Source: an uncultured Bacteroides sp.
GTDB taxonomy: Bacteria; Bacteroidota; Bacteroidia; Bacteroidales; Bacteroidaceae
DNA length: 64,000 nt
NCBI GenBank assembly: GCA_900766005.1
Contig: CAAFTU010000109.1
Span: 1 to 64,000, forward strand
Reading direction: 5' to 3'
Of the stretch, positions 37,063 to 45,338 are shown one piece after another. A program made the translations under genes and the position numbers. Position 1 is the stretch's first letter; each line of letters begins with the position of its first letter. The notes under the pieces were generated by a model that was not told the DNA's origin, did not search any database, and saw nothing but the letters and a program-made list of their open reading frames with translations.

Positions 37063-37070
37063 CAAAGGTA
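37063..37070 (-). promoter_or_regulatory. Predicted -7 element of PCMD gene
   Basis: Minus strand TACCTTTG, about 112 nt upstream of the ATG at 36950. Confidence 0.5.
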
Positions 37071-37150
37071 TCCCTTTTTTCTGTTTTTTCAGTCATAATG
37101 ACACAATAAATATGCAGCTTCACCCCAGAAGACAGGACAGAAAGTGTTCT

Positions 37151-37188
37151 GAAAAAAAGACCCCTGCTACAAGGTGTTGTAACAGGGG
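37151..37188 (-). terminator. Intrinsic terminator of the DUF4925-like lipoprotein gene
   Basis: CCCCTGCTAC (37161-37170) pairs with GTAACAGGGG (37179-37188); on the minus strand a T run (37151-37160 complement) follows. Confidence 0.8.
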
Positions 37189-37213
37189 CTATGGATTTCA
37201 TCCGTGGGGATGA

Positions 37214-37963
37214 TTATTTCTTCATCTGAAGTCCAGCTTCAAACTTAGTAGTTTTTGCCATTGCATTAGGAAGGTCTTTCAACATGCCTTTCAGCATACC
37301 AGCCATACCACCCAATGCTGTATCAGGAATAAGATCTGCAAGCTGTGCTGCCAAAGGAGCAATCTTTACTACCAATGCTTTATCGATAAAGAAGTAAGGA
37401 TTCTGCTGCTCATCGTAGCGCACATTGACAGGAATACCATTCTTCACCAACTGAAGCAGTTCAGTCAACGCATTTTGGTCTGCCTTAGTCATGCTTCCCA
37501 TAATCTTTTCAAGATTCAAGAAAACGAGGATTTTGCTGTCGTCCACTTTTTGCCAAGTAGCATAGCCTACTTCAGATTCTTTCCATTCAGGAACAACCGG
37601 ATTCTGTAAATCGGGAGCTTTTTCTGAATAAGTAGCCAAGATATTACCGTCTGCACCCAATGTGATGTCTTTCAGCACTTGAACCAACATACCAGAACCA
37701 AAACCATTTCCCATAGCAGGAATCATCATGATAGGCAAACCTCCCAAAGTTGCACCCGGTTCTGTTTCCCATGTCAAAACAACCGGACCCGAAACAAAAG
37801 TACCATCTTCATCCTTCACCACATCAGCCAGCTGCCAAGTACCTACCATCGGTCCTGAAATCAAGTTCTCATCACCGCCCTTGTTGTCATCATCATCACT
37901 ACATGCAGTAAACAAACTCACTGAACAAATCAGCGCAAACAAAAAAAATAAATTTTTCTTCAT
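37214..37963 (-). CDS. Lipoprotein of unknown function (possibly DUF4925)
   Basis: 249 aa with lipobox LFTAC (C21) followed by SDDDDN, an acidic surface-export-like signal. Then comes a GTWQLADVVKDEDGTF lipocalin-like start and a helical C terminus (LADLIPDTALGGMAGMLKGM). It resembles Bacteroidales lipoproteins named DUF4925, but I am unsure. Monocistronic with a good terminator. Confidence 0.75.
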   Translation of the reverse strand: MKKNLFFLFALICSVSLFTACSDDDDNKGGDENLISGPMVGTWQLADVVKDEDGTFVSGPVVLTWETEPGATLGGLPIMMIPAMGNGFGSGMLVQVLKDITLGADGNILATYSEKAPDLQNPVVPEWKESEVGYATWQKVDDSKILVFLNLEKIMGSMTKADQNALTELLQLVKNGIPVNVRYDEQQNPYFFIDKALVVKIAPLAAQLADLIPDTALGGMAGMLKGMLKDLPNAMAKTTKFEAGLQMKK

Positions 37964-38214
37964 GATAAATTTGAAATTAAAATTAAATTAGTTGTTGGTT
38001 TAGTTTAAAAAAGTCCGTTAATACATTTCATACTACGACTATTCCATTTTTAAGAACTAAATACCTATTACCTTAAAAAAACGGGTGCAAAGTAACGATT
38101 AAATCAAGGATTGTGCAAGGTCATTTTTTTATAATAATGTTCTATTTTTCATATTTGCGCCAAAACCAAGAATGAATTATAAGTTTTTCACTATGAGATT
38201 TCATAAAAATCTGC

Positions 38215-38222
38215 TAATTTTG
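38215..38222 (+). promoter_or_regulatory. Predicted -7 element of AraC-type gene
   Basis: TAATTTTG ends 4 nt before the first ATG (38227), so if it is used the true start is probably a later ATG (38251 or 38257). Confidence 0.5.
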
Positions 38223-38226
38223 TGGC

Positions 38227-39096
38227 ATGGAACAACTAAAAGAAGCAGCAATGAATATGGATTTTCCTCAGGTAGATTTACCCATCGAGGTGCTGGCATG
38301 GACAGACGTGAATGAGGACATACTTAATATATATAAGCAGTCGTGCCGATTGCAAGCTTGCGTGGTAGCTATCTGTGTGGAAGGCACCATGAAAGCCTCC
38401 ATCAACCTGCTCGACTATGAGATTCACCCCAACGATATGATCACCCTCTTGCCGGGCACCATCATCCAGTTTAAAGAAAGGACAGAAAAGGTACGTCTTT
38501 ACTTTGCCGGATTCTCGGCCCAGTGTGTAGGGCGCATCGACGTGATGAAAAATATCGGCAATGCCTACACTAAAGTGATGGAACAGCCCGTAGTTACGCT
38601 GGAAAAAGAAACGGTGGACTACTTGAAGAAATACATTGAGCTGATTTCAAGCGCCAGCTGCAACGAGCATTTCGTCATGGTTCCTGAACTGGCTGAGCTC
38701 TACCTGCAGACCATACTCACCAGTGTGCGACTGGTTTACACCAGTTTTCAATTCAACAACAAGGAAAGCTGTCCCAACCGCAAGAAAGACATCTGCCGCC
38801 GGCTGATTCAATGCATCAGTGAGAATTACCGCACCGAACGACGCGCCCAGTTCTACGCCGACAAACTAGGCATTTCCCTCCAGCATCTCAGCACCACCGT
38901 AAGGCAGGTCACAGGGAAAAATGTACTCGACACCATTGCCTATGTAGTCATCATGGATGCCAAAACGAAACTCAAAGGAACCAATATGAACATTCAGGAA
39001 ATAGCCTATTCGCTCAATTTTCCCAGCGCTTCGTTTTTCGGCAAATATTTCAAGCGCTATGTAGGAATGACTCCATTGGAATTCAGAAACAAATAA
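38227..39096 (+). CDS. AraC family transcriptional regulator
   Basis: 289 aa. The N-terminal cupin-like sensor has HPNDMITLLPGTIIQF. The C-terminal double helix-turn-helix (about 190-289) has ADKLGISLQHLSTTVRQVTG and MNIQEIAYSLNFPSASFFGK, ending in the YVGMTPLEFRNK tail. The ligand is unknown. The first ATG is only 4 nt past a -7 element, so translation may start at 38251 (MNMDFPQVDL). The last seven codons including the stop are repeated downstream as a tandem array. Confidence 0.9.
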   Translation: MEQLKEAAMNMDFPQVDLPIEVLAWTDVNEDILNIYKQSCRLQACVVAICVEGTMKASINLLDYEIHPNDMITLLPGTIIQFKERTEKVRLYFAGFSAQCVGRIDVMKNIGNAYTKVMEQPVVTLEKETVDYLKKYIELISSASCNEHFVMVPELAELYLQTILTSVRLVYTSFQFNNKESCPNRKKDICRRLIQCISENYRTERRAQFYADKLGISLQHLSTTVRQVTGKNVLDTIAYVVIMDAKTKLKGTNMNIQEIAYSLNFPSASFFGKYFKRYVGMTPLEFRNK

Positions 39097-39159
39097 CTGG
39101 AATTCGGGAATCAGTAACGGGAGTTCGGAAATCAGTAACTGGAATTCGGGAACAAAATG
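39076..39159 (+). repeat. 21-bp tandem array repeating the AraC C-terminal codons and stop
   Basis: Four in-frame 21-bp units: LEFRNK-stop (39076-39096, the gene's own end), LEFGNQ-stop (39097-39117), REFGNQ-stop (39118-39138) and LEFGNKM (39139-39159). Confidence 0.95.
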
Positions 39160-39292
39160 ATTGACTGGTTTACTATAACAATCGTTTTGAAAACATCCAG
39201 AGAACTGTCCACTGGAAAGGAATGTATTGCATAAGGAGAGTTGCTACATGCTTACCATATGGTTTTTGACAACATTTCAATGAACTAATTAG

Positions 39293-39490
39293 AGTGCTCT
39301 CTATAGCAGTTTTTTCAATGCCCCTTTACTCTCTTTAAACTGCTCTCTATAGTATGCCCGCTTCCATGTACTCTCTACAGTGTCCGCTTTTGCATGCCCG
39401 CTTTCGTGCGCCCTCTATAGTCTGTCCGCTTTTTGTGTGCCTGCTTTTGCGTGTCCGCTTTGTGTGTGCCTGCTTTGTGTCCTCCCCCGT
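39293..39490. repeat. Degenerate repeat field (CTCTCTATAG and GTCCGCTTTTG words)
   Basis: CTCTCTATAG-like words recur at about 39295, 39345, 39370 and 39410, followed by alternating GCCCGCTTT / GTCCGCTTTT / TGCCTGCTTT words every 14-18 nt up to about 39480. Strand asymmetric: purine-poor on plus. Confidence 0.7.
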
Positions 39491-39835
39491 TCTCTCCGAT
39501 GCCCGGCTGCAGCACTTTCAGAGAGTTCCGGACCTCTCAGCAGTGCGGTGCATTTCCTTGGCGGATGTTACGTCGGGCGGGCTTTTGTTCCCCTTGTTCG
39601 ATGCAAAGATAGTGCAGTAAATCGACATTGTCAAATTTCAACCCCTCCAAATGTTAAAAATCAGTTAAAATAAAAAGGTAAATTTTATATTGTCCGTATT
39701 TTTCAGCTATTATAGCAGCTATATATCTGATTAAAAGTGTATTACATACTTTAATTGTTACATAGATTTCAGTATAATACAGCGGATAAAAAATAGAATC
39801 TTCTGCTTTATCTTACTGCAAACGCACATCCTTTT

Positions 39836-39995
39836 ACGCGCAAGCGAGCATGCATATACGCAAGCGAACTTGCATATACGCGCGCAGGTAAATAAGCTAT
39901 ATACGCGCAAATAAGCGTGCTTTATTCGCGCAGGTGGGCATCCCTCATCGTGCTAGCGAGCGGCATCCCTCATCGTGCTGGCGAGCGGGCATCCA
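39836..39995. repeat. ACGCGCAAGCG-type tandem array, 20-25 bp units
   Basis: Units begin at 39836, 39858, 39878, 39903 and 39926 (ACGCGCAAGCG..., ACGCAAGCGAAC..., and variants). They are followed by a 25-bp unit GGCATCCCTCATCGTGCT + GCGAGC at 39937-39961 and again at 39962-39987. Confidence 0.8.
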
Positions 39996-40239
39996 CGCAT
40001 CCTTCACCAGCGAAGGACGCAGTTTTACGGATACCAAACAGAAGGCTAAGCTTTGCAGGAAAGAAAGATATTTTTTGACAGAACAAAAGCTTATCTATCG
40101 CCGGCAAGCAGTCTATTGCGAAGAACGGAAACAGGGAAAGTGAATGTCGTTTGCCTCCCGCAGCATCCTCTTTAAACCTTTCAAAATGTTAAAACAATAA
40201 TGCACACTTGAGCTATATCTGTGCAATTTTTCAATATTT

Positions 40240-40704
40240 GCATTACGCAGCGTTACGTTACGTTACGTTACACTTTTTTTTCGATGGTAAAACATACCCT
40301 CCGGATTCTCTGTCAGAGACTGGAGTTGTAAAATATTTCTTTACATATAAAAACAAAAAGACAAAGCAGCAAGGAGGTGAACAGACCCTAAAAACAGACC
40401 GGACCACATAGCAAAGAAAGACCAGCCCTCCCCACACTGCTATAGTATATATATTATTATATATTTATATTAGATAATGCTTATAAAGATAAAAAAAGCC
40501 TTCTTTTCTACCCTTTTCGCCGTTTTTCGTCGATTTCCTCTTCCAGTCTTTTCCAGCTTACCGATGGTTCCGTTCTTGCTTAAAACGGGGTTTCTATCCA
40601 TGGATTATATTTTATATTTTTCAACAAACTCCTATCTTGTCGAATTCCGAGGAGCAAAAAATAGAGAAAAAAAAAGTGTAACGTAACGTAACGCTATGTA
40701 ACGC
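40240..40704. mobile_element. 465-bp element with long GTTAC-pentamer inverted termini (MITE-like candidate)
   Basis: Left end 40240-40281: GC, TTAC, AGC, four GTTAC pentamers, AC, then eight T. Right end 40667-40704 is its inverse: nine A, GT, three GTAAC, GCTAT, GTAAC, GC. After inversion the arms match over about 36 bp apart from one extra pentamer and three substitutions. The 385 bp inside carries an AT-rich core (40441-40476) and no recognisable gene. No target-site duplication is evident. It could be a miniature transposon, a regulatory fold-back, or a scar of a larger element. Confidence 0.55.
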
Positions 40705-40933
40705 ACCTCTCACAAGCGAATCGTCGGCAGAGGCTCATTTCTCCCCTACACCCCTTTCCTGCATCCTCATCACACACGCGATTCGAGGCAGGAAATATCG
40801 TCCGCGAAAGCAAATTTATTTTACAACCTACATCCGCTTGCAGCCCACATACCGAGCCACACCCTGAGCCACGTCCTCCAGCTACTGAAACAGGTCTGAA
40901 AAACGATTATTCTGCCACAGAAGATGCGCTGCT
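40705..40933. other. Intergenic sequence beyond the inverted-repeat element
   Basis: No gene recognised; ordinary composition up to the metal ATPase stop. Confidence 0.4.
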
Positions 40934-42733
40934 TCACTCTTTTCCAGCTATCAGCAGACTGATAATAACACTGATGACAGACAGTACCAGTGCCCCGCTC
41001 ACCCAGGCAGACACCAGCAGGTATCCGCCCCAGGAATACAATATGCCGGCCGCTACGGGAATGCCCAGCAGATTATAAATCAAGGCCCAGAACAGATTTC
41101 GGCGTACAAGCGCGGCCACCTGCCTTGACAGGCGGATAGCGCCGGGAAGAAGCTGCAGGTCGGGCGACTGCAATACCAGCATTGCCTGATCCTCCTGCAG
41201 TTCCTGACCCTTCTGCACTTGCTGCTCCTTCGGATTCTTCTGCACTTCCGGACTCATGCCCATGGCAATGCTGACATCAGCCAAAGCGAATGCCTGCCTG
41301 TCATTGACCCCATCGCCTACCACAGCCACTTTCTTTCCTTTCCGCTGCAACTCGCTCACAAATTCCGCTTTTTCTTCCGGCAATGCATCGGCTATAAAAT
41401 AGTCAATCCCCAGGCGCGAAGCCACCGAATGAGCCGTGCGCTCTCCGTCGCCAGTCAGCATACACACCTCCAATCCCATATCGCGAAGCTCTTTCACCGC
41501 ATCAAACGACGTAAACCGAATCGGATCGGAGATAGCCACGACAGCCAGCAGTTCAAGCTCGCGGCCGAAATAGACCATTTCATTTCCGCCACTCTCATAA
41601 TGCACCACCATACCGGCCATCACATTATTCACCTTCGCTCCATAATCATGCAAAAGCTTATAATTGCCCACCCAATAAACCTGTCCTCTGCACCACACTT
41701 TGATTCCTTTGCCTCTCAGCGTCTCGACATGTTCCAGCTGGGCCGGCTGGATCTGTCCCTCCTCTTCCAGCACACGCACGACGGCTTCAGACAGCGGATG
41801 CTCCGACTGCATCAGTGCTGCCAGAAGAACATCTTTGCAGGACGACTCTTCCGAGTGAGACCACAGCCATCCTGTCACCGTTGAGCATCCTTCGGTGAGT
41901 GTGCCAGTCTTGTCGAGCACCACCACATCCGCCTTCCCCAACTGCTGCAGCCCCACCGCATGGTTCACTCTCACCCGCAAGCGGGAGAACTTTGCCATCC
42001 CCATCCACAAGGCAGCCGGCACTGCCACTCCCAGCGCACAAGGACATGCCATGATGACAACAGACACGGCTGCCAAGACCCCATTGCCTATCTGCCCGCA
42101 AAGCGACCAGCCCACAAAGGCCAGCACTGCAACCATAAGCACCACAGGCACATAGACATTGGTTATGCGGTCGGTAAGGGTAACCGAAAACCGACCTTGC
42201 CCGCAAGCTTCCATCCAGCGGCCGGTCAGAAATGATGCCACCATCACCGAAACAATCTCAAAAGAAGGAAGCGAGATTATCTCAAGGTAAGAAGGCGAGA
42301 TTGTCTCAAGGCAAGAAGGAAGCGAGCCGGCTCCTGGCTCATGTGCGAAGGCTGGAGCAGCCCAACAGAACAGACTGAAAAAATAAGCCACCGTCATACT
42401 CAACACTACCAGCACATCCAGCCCCGCTCTTCCCCGAACGAGCTGCCTGCAAGCTTGCACAAAAAAACTTCTTCCCAAACAGAAGAGCACAAAGGCAGCA
42501 ATCAAAGCCTGAACGGTCCATGAGGGGACAACCCAAGACAGCAACAGCTGGACAACTGCCAGCACCCAGGCCACCGCCACTCTTCTTCTCAACAACACAC
42601 GCTGTTTATCCATCCCTGCATCCGTCAGCACGGAACACTTTCTACTCACATCCTTATCCACGGAATGCATTCTACTCACATCCTCATCCACAGCACTCTT
42701 TCTACTCACATTTTTGTTCATGGCTATACTCAT
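40934..42733 (-). CDS. P1B-type heavy-metal ATPase, apparently lacking the actuator domain
   Basis: 599 aa. Core motifs are present: metal site CPC (230-232, MACPCALGVAVPAA), phosphorylation D274 in DKTGT, SEHPLSEAV, TGDGERT and GDGVND. CPC suggests Cu(I)/Ag(I). But there is no N-terminal HMA domain, and GRWMEACGQ (171-179) runs almost directly into TLTDRITNVYVPVV (185-198). In family members about 150 residues carrying the TGES actuator domain lie there. Family length is about 740-830. Three short in-frame repeat expansions occur: residues 7-36, 137-160, and around MSPEVQKNPKEQQVQKGQEL. Catalytic turnover is doubtful; it may be a decaying or repurposed gene. Confidence 0.8.
   Translation of the reverse strand: MSIAMNKNVSRKSAVDEDVSRMHSVDKDVSRKCSVLTDAGMDKQRVLLRRRVAVAWVLAVVQLLLSWVVPSWTVQALIAAFVLFCLGRSFFVQACRQLVRGRAGLDVLVVLSMTVAYFFSLFCWAAPAFAHEPGAGSLPSCLETISPSYLEIISLPSFEIVSVMVASFLTGRWMEACGQGRFSVTLTDRITNVYVPVVLMVAVLAFVGWSLCGQIGNGVLAAVSVVIMACPCALGVAVPAALWMGMAKFSRLRVRVNHAVGLQQLGKADVVVLDKTGTLTEGCSTVTGWLWSHSEESSCKDVLLAALMQSEHPLSEAVVRVLEEEGQIQPAQLEHVETLRGKGIKVWCRGQVYWVGNYKLLHDYGAKVNNVMAGMVVHYESGGNEMVYFGRELELLAVVAISDPIRFTSFDAVKELRDMGLEVCMLTGDGERTAHSVASRLGIDYFIADALPEEKAEFVSELQRKGKKVAVVGDGVNDRQAFALADVSIAMGMSPEVQKNPKEQQVQKGQELQEDQAMLVLQSPDLQLLPGAIRLSRQVAALVRRNLFWALIYNLLGIPVAAGILYSWGGYLLVSAWVSGALVLSVISVIISLLIAGKE
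42262..42326. repeat. In-frame 24/27-bp repeat within the ATPase gene
   Basis: AGAAGG(AAG)CGAGATTxTCTCAAGGx occurs twice plus a partial third copy, encoding SLPSCLE / SPSYLEI / SLPSFEI-type segments in a membrane loop. Confidence 0.75.
42635..42724. repeat. 30-bp in-frame tandem repeat at ATPase N terminus
   Basis: Three units at 42635, 42665 and 42695, each with TTCTACTCACATCC or TTTCTACTCACATTT, encoding NVSRKSAVDE, DVSRMHSVDK and DVSRKCSVLT before the first membrane helix. Confidence 0.9.
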
Positions 42734-42888
42734 TTATTTCGTTCATTGACCCTCCCTTAACAAGTCCGTCTTCCCATTTGTTCAGCCACATCATTTTTCA
42801 CCATGAGCAAGCAGCCTTTCTTTGAGATAATTAGCTAAAACCTACTGATTTTTTTCTGATTTTATTAGCGCAATTCATGAATTTTGCG

Positions 42889-42896
42889 TATATTTG
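42889..42896 (+). promoter_or_regulatory. Predicted -7 element of DUF3298 gene
   Basis: TATATTTG fits TAnnTTTG, 49 nt before the ATG at 42946. Confidence 0.55.
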
Positions 42897-42945
42897 TCAG
42901 TAGTGAAACTTAAAACAGAAGATTAATTCAAACAGCAAAAAGAAT

Positions 42946-43797
42946 ATGAAAAAGCAATATGTCAGTCTGCTTGCAGTTCTTCTTTCAGCAGGCGTTTTTT
43001 TATTTTCTTGTGATAACAAGATGAGCAAAAATACAGGTGCTTTGCAATTTGACAGCATTCAAGTGAATGAAACGGCCCATCTGTTTGAAGATGCCGCCAA
43101 ACCTGCCTGCAACCTTGTCATTAACTATGCCTATCCGGTGCAGTCTACGGATGAAACCCTGAAAGATACGCTGAATGCGTATTTCATCTCTGCCTGCTTT
43201 GGAGAAAAATACATCGGTGAAAAACCGGAGAAAGTGGTGGCACAGTATACGAAGAATTACATCAGCACCTATCGCAAAGACCTGGAGCCCATGTATCTGG
43301 AGGACGAGAAGAACAAGGAAGACGAATCTTCCATCGGAGCATGGTACTCTTACTACAAGGGGGTTGAAAGCCACGTGCAGCTGTACGAGAAAGATCTGCT
43401 GGTGTATCGCATCGACTATAACGAATATACCGGAGGCGCTCATGGCGTTTACATGACCAGCTATCTGAACTTCGACCTCACTCTGATGCGTCCGCTCCGC
43501 CTGGACGATGTGTTCGTGGGAGACTACAAGGAACCGCTCACCGACCTGATCTGGAACCAGCTGATGGCAGACAACAAGGTGGCTACGCATGAGGCATTGG
43601 AAGATTTGGGCTTCGGCTCCACCGGTGAGATTGCCCCTACAGAAAACTTCTATTTAAGCAAAAAAGGAATCACTTTCCATTACAATGTATATGAAATCAC
43701 GCCTTATGCCATGGGCGCAGTCAAGGTGACCCTTCCTTATGCCGTAATGGAACATTTGTTAGGCAGCAGCCCTGTTTTAGGAGACTTGAAAAATTAA
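42946..43797 (+). CDS. DUF4163/DUF3298 (RsiV-like) lipoprotein
   Basis: 283 aa, lipobox LFSC followed by DNKMSKN. The N-terminal DUF4163-like part includes PACNLVINYAYPVQSTDETL; the C-terminal DUF3298-like part includes YTGGAHGVYMTSYLNFDLTL and MRPLRLDDVF. The same fold occurs in the lysozyme-sensing anti-sigma factor RsiV, but there is no membrane helix or sigma factor here. Function unknown; a periplasmic sensor or binding protein is possible. Confidence 0.85.
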   Translation: MKKQYVSLLAVLLSAGVFLFSCDNKMSKNTGALQFDSIQVNETAHLFEDAAKPACNLVINYAYPVQSTDETLKDTLNAYFISACFGEKYIGEKPEKVVAQYTKNYISTYRKDLEPMYLEDEKNKEDESSIGAWYSYYKGVESHVQLYEKDLLVYRIDYNEYTGGAHGVYMTSYLNFDLTLMRPLRLDDVFVGDYKEPLTDLIWNQLMADNKVATHEALEDLGFGSTGEIAPTENFYLSKKGITFHYNVYEITPYAMGAVKVTLPYAVMEHLLGSSPVLGDLKN

Positions 43798-43824
43798 TTT
43801 TACTAATATAGAATCATCGTCTCA

Positions 43825-43906
43825 CAGGATGACTGGCAGAAACAGCTGAACGAACGACCGACCGGACAATCGGCAGGATGACTGACCGGACGACCGGCAA
43901 GACGAC
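43825..43906. repeat. Degenerate repeat before rsmG
   Basis: CAGGATGACTG occurs at 43825-43835 and 43874-43884, embedded in recurring GACCGACCGG / GACGACCGG words. Confidence 0.8.
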
Positions 43907-43922
43907 GATTCATTTAACTTTT

Positions 43923-44555
43923 ATGAAAGAACAAGTGGAAATCATACAGAAATACTTCCCGAATCTGACAGAGGAACAGCAGAAACAATTTGCTGCGCTC
44001 TACGATCTTTACATCGATTGGAATGCTAAAATCAACGTCATTTCACGCAAAGACATCGAGAATTTGTACGAACATCATGTGCTTCATTCGCTGGGCATAG
44101 CCAAAGTGATCCAGTTTCATCCCGGAACCCGCGTGATGGACTTAGGCACCGGCGGAGGATTCCCGGGTATTCCCTTGGCGATCTTGTTTCCCGACACACA
44201 TTTCCACCTGGTAGACAGCATCGGAAAGAAGGTGCGGGTGGCCACTGAAGTTGCCACGGCCATCGGTCTGAAAAATGTCACCTTCCGCCACGCCCGCGCT
44301 CAGGAGGAAAAGCAGACATTCGACTTTGTGGTGAGCCGTGCCGTGATGCCGCTGGCTGATTTGATGAAAATCATCAAGAAGAACATCTCACCCAAACAGC
44401 AGAATGCACTGCCCAACGGACTGATTTGCCTGAAAGGAGGCGAATTGGAACACGAAACCATGCCGTTCAAAAACAAAACAATGATTCACAGTTTGAGCGA
44501 CAATTTCGAGGAAGAGTTCTTCCAGACGAAGAAAGTGGTGTACGTACCTATCTAA
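43923..44555 (+). CDS. rsmG: 16S rRNA (guanine-527 N7) methyltransferase RsmG
   Basis: 210 aa. SAM-binding motif VMDLGTGGGFPGIPLA, then FHLVDSIGKKVRVATEVATA and FDFVVSRAVMPLADL. The family start is MKEQVEIIQKYFPNLTEEQQ, so the ATG at 43923 is chosen; the in-frame ATG at 43878 lies in the repeat region. It methylates 16S rRNA near the decoding centre. Confidence 0.95.
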   Translation: MKEQVEIIQKYFPNLTEEQQKQFAALYDLYIDWNAKINVISRKDIENLYEHHVLHSLGIAKVIQFHPGTRVMDLGTGGGFPGIPLAILFPDTHFHLVDSIGKKVRVATEVATAIGLKNVTFRHARAQEEKQTFDFVVSRAVMPLADLMKIIKKNISPKQQNALPNGLICLKGGELEHETMPFKNKTMIHSLSDNFEEEFFQTKKVVYVPI

Positions 44556-44583
44556 CCGGTGCGTACTTATTTTTATATGAAAC

Positions 44584-44634
44584 CATCACTAGAAATTTAG
44601 CATCACTATAGATTTAGCGTCACTAGAGATTTAG
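44584..44634. repeat. 17-bp tandem repeat, three copies
   Basis: CATCACTAGAAATTTAG (44584-44600), CATCACTATAGATTTAG (44601-44617), CGTCACTAGAGATTTAG (44618-44634), 12 nt before the next gene. Confidence 0.95.
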
Positions 44635-44646
44635 CACATTAAAACC

Positions 44647-45285
44647 ATGAAAATCAAGAGGTTTGAATTTAATATGTTTCCCGTAAACTGCTATGTGTTA
44701 TGGGATGAGACCAAAGAAGCTGTGGTCATTGACCCGGGCTGTTTCTACGATGAAGAAAAGCGGACACTGAAGAATTTTATCCTCAGCAACGAGCTGAACG
44801 TGAAGCATCTGCTGAACACCCACCTCCACTTAGACCATATATTCGGCAATCCGTTTATGCTGAAAGAATTCGGGCTGTCGGCCGAAGCCAACAAAGCAGA
44901 CGAGTTCTGGATTGAGGAGGCTCCCAAGCAAAGCCGCATGTTCGGATTCCAGCTGCAAGAAAAACCGGTGCCCCTGGGCGGATATCTGCACGACGGAGAT
45001 ATCATCACCTTCGGCAACAGCCAGCTGGAAGCTATTCACGTGCCGGGCCACTCTCCGGGCAGCCTGGTATATTACAGCAAAGCCGATCACTGCATGTTTT
45101 CGGGCGACGTGTTGTTTCAAGGCAGCATTGGCCGTGCCGACTTGGCCGGAGGCAATTTCGACGAACTGATAGAGCACATCTGCAGCCGCCTGTTTGTGCT
45201 GCCCAATGAAACGGTGGTGTATCCCGGACATGGTGCCCCCACTACCATCGGAGTGGAAAAAGCCGAGAATCCATTTTTCAGATAG
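44647..45285 (+). CDS. MBL-fold metallo-hydrolase (glyoxalase II-like)
   Basis: 212 aa. Metal-binding motifs: THLHLDHIFGN (HxHxDH), HVPGHSPGSLVYYS, FSGDVLFQGSIGRADL (bridging Asp) and VYPGHGAPTTIGVEK (last His). This is the short YcbL/glyoxalase-II-like type, probably a hydroxyacylglutathione or other thioester hydrolase; the substrate is unknown. It follows rsmG by 91 nt with the 17-bp repeat between. Confidence 0.9.
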   Translation: MKIKRFEFNMFPVNCYVLWDETKEAVVIDPGCFYDEEKRTLKNFILSNELNVKHLLNTHLHLDHIFGNPFMLKEFGLSAEANKADEFWIEEAPKQSRMFGFQLQEKPVPLGGYLHDGDIITFGNSQLEAIHVPGHSPGSLVYYSKADHCMFSGDVLFQGSIGRADLAGGNFDELIEHICSRLFVLPNETVVYPGHGAPTTIGVEKAENPFFR

Positions 45286-45296
45286 CATTCTATTAT

Positions 45297-45321
45297 TTTA
45301 GATAACACTTTAGATAACACT
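45297..45321. repeat. TTTAGATAACAC, two copies
   Basis: 12-bp direct duplication directly in tandem in the gcvP leader, ending about 18 nt before its ATG. Confidence 0.8.
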
Positions 45322-45338
45322 CTAAAAATTCTAATAAC

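Larger units (their letters stand above)
39160..40239. other. Gene-free repeat-rich region
   Basis: About 1.1 kb with no supported gene. It contains the repeat fields at 39293-39490 and 39836-39995, AT-rich stretches between them, and no family-like reading frame. Confidence 0.6.

Noticed and set aside
37001..37201. Small minus-strand frame
   Set aside because: It covers the terminator hairpin and the promoter of the PCMD gene and has no family features.
39354..39673. Cysteine/leucine-rich frames
   Set aside because: Both are translations of the degenerate repeat field, with repeat-derived composition.
40208..40686. Two small plus-strand frames in the GTTAC element (40208-40411 and 40477-40686)
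   Set aside because: The first takes its sequence largely from the pentamer repeat and the second from AT-rich sequence; neither resembles a known protein and no start signals are seen.
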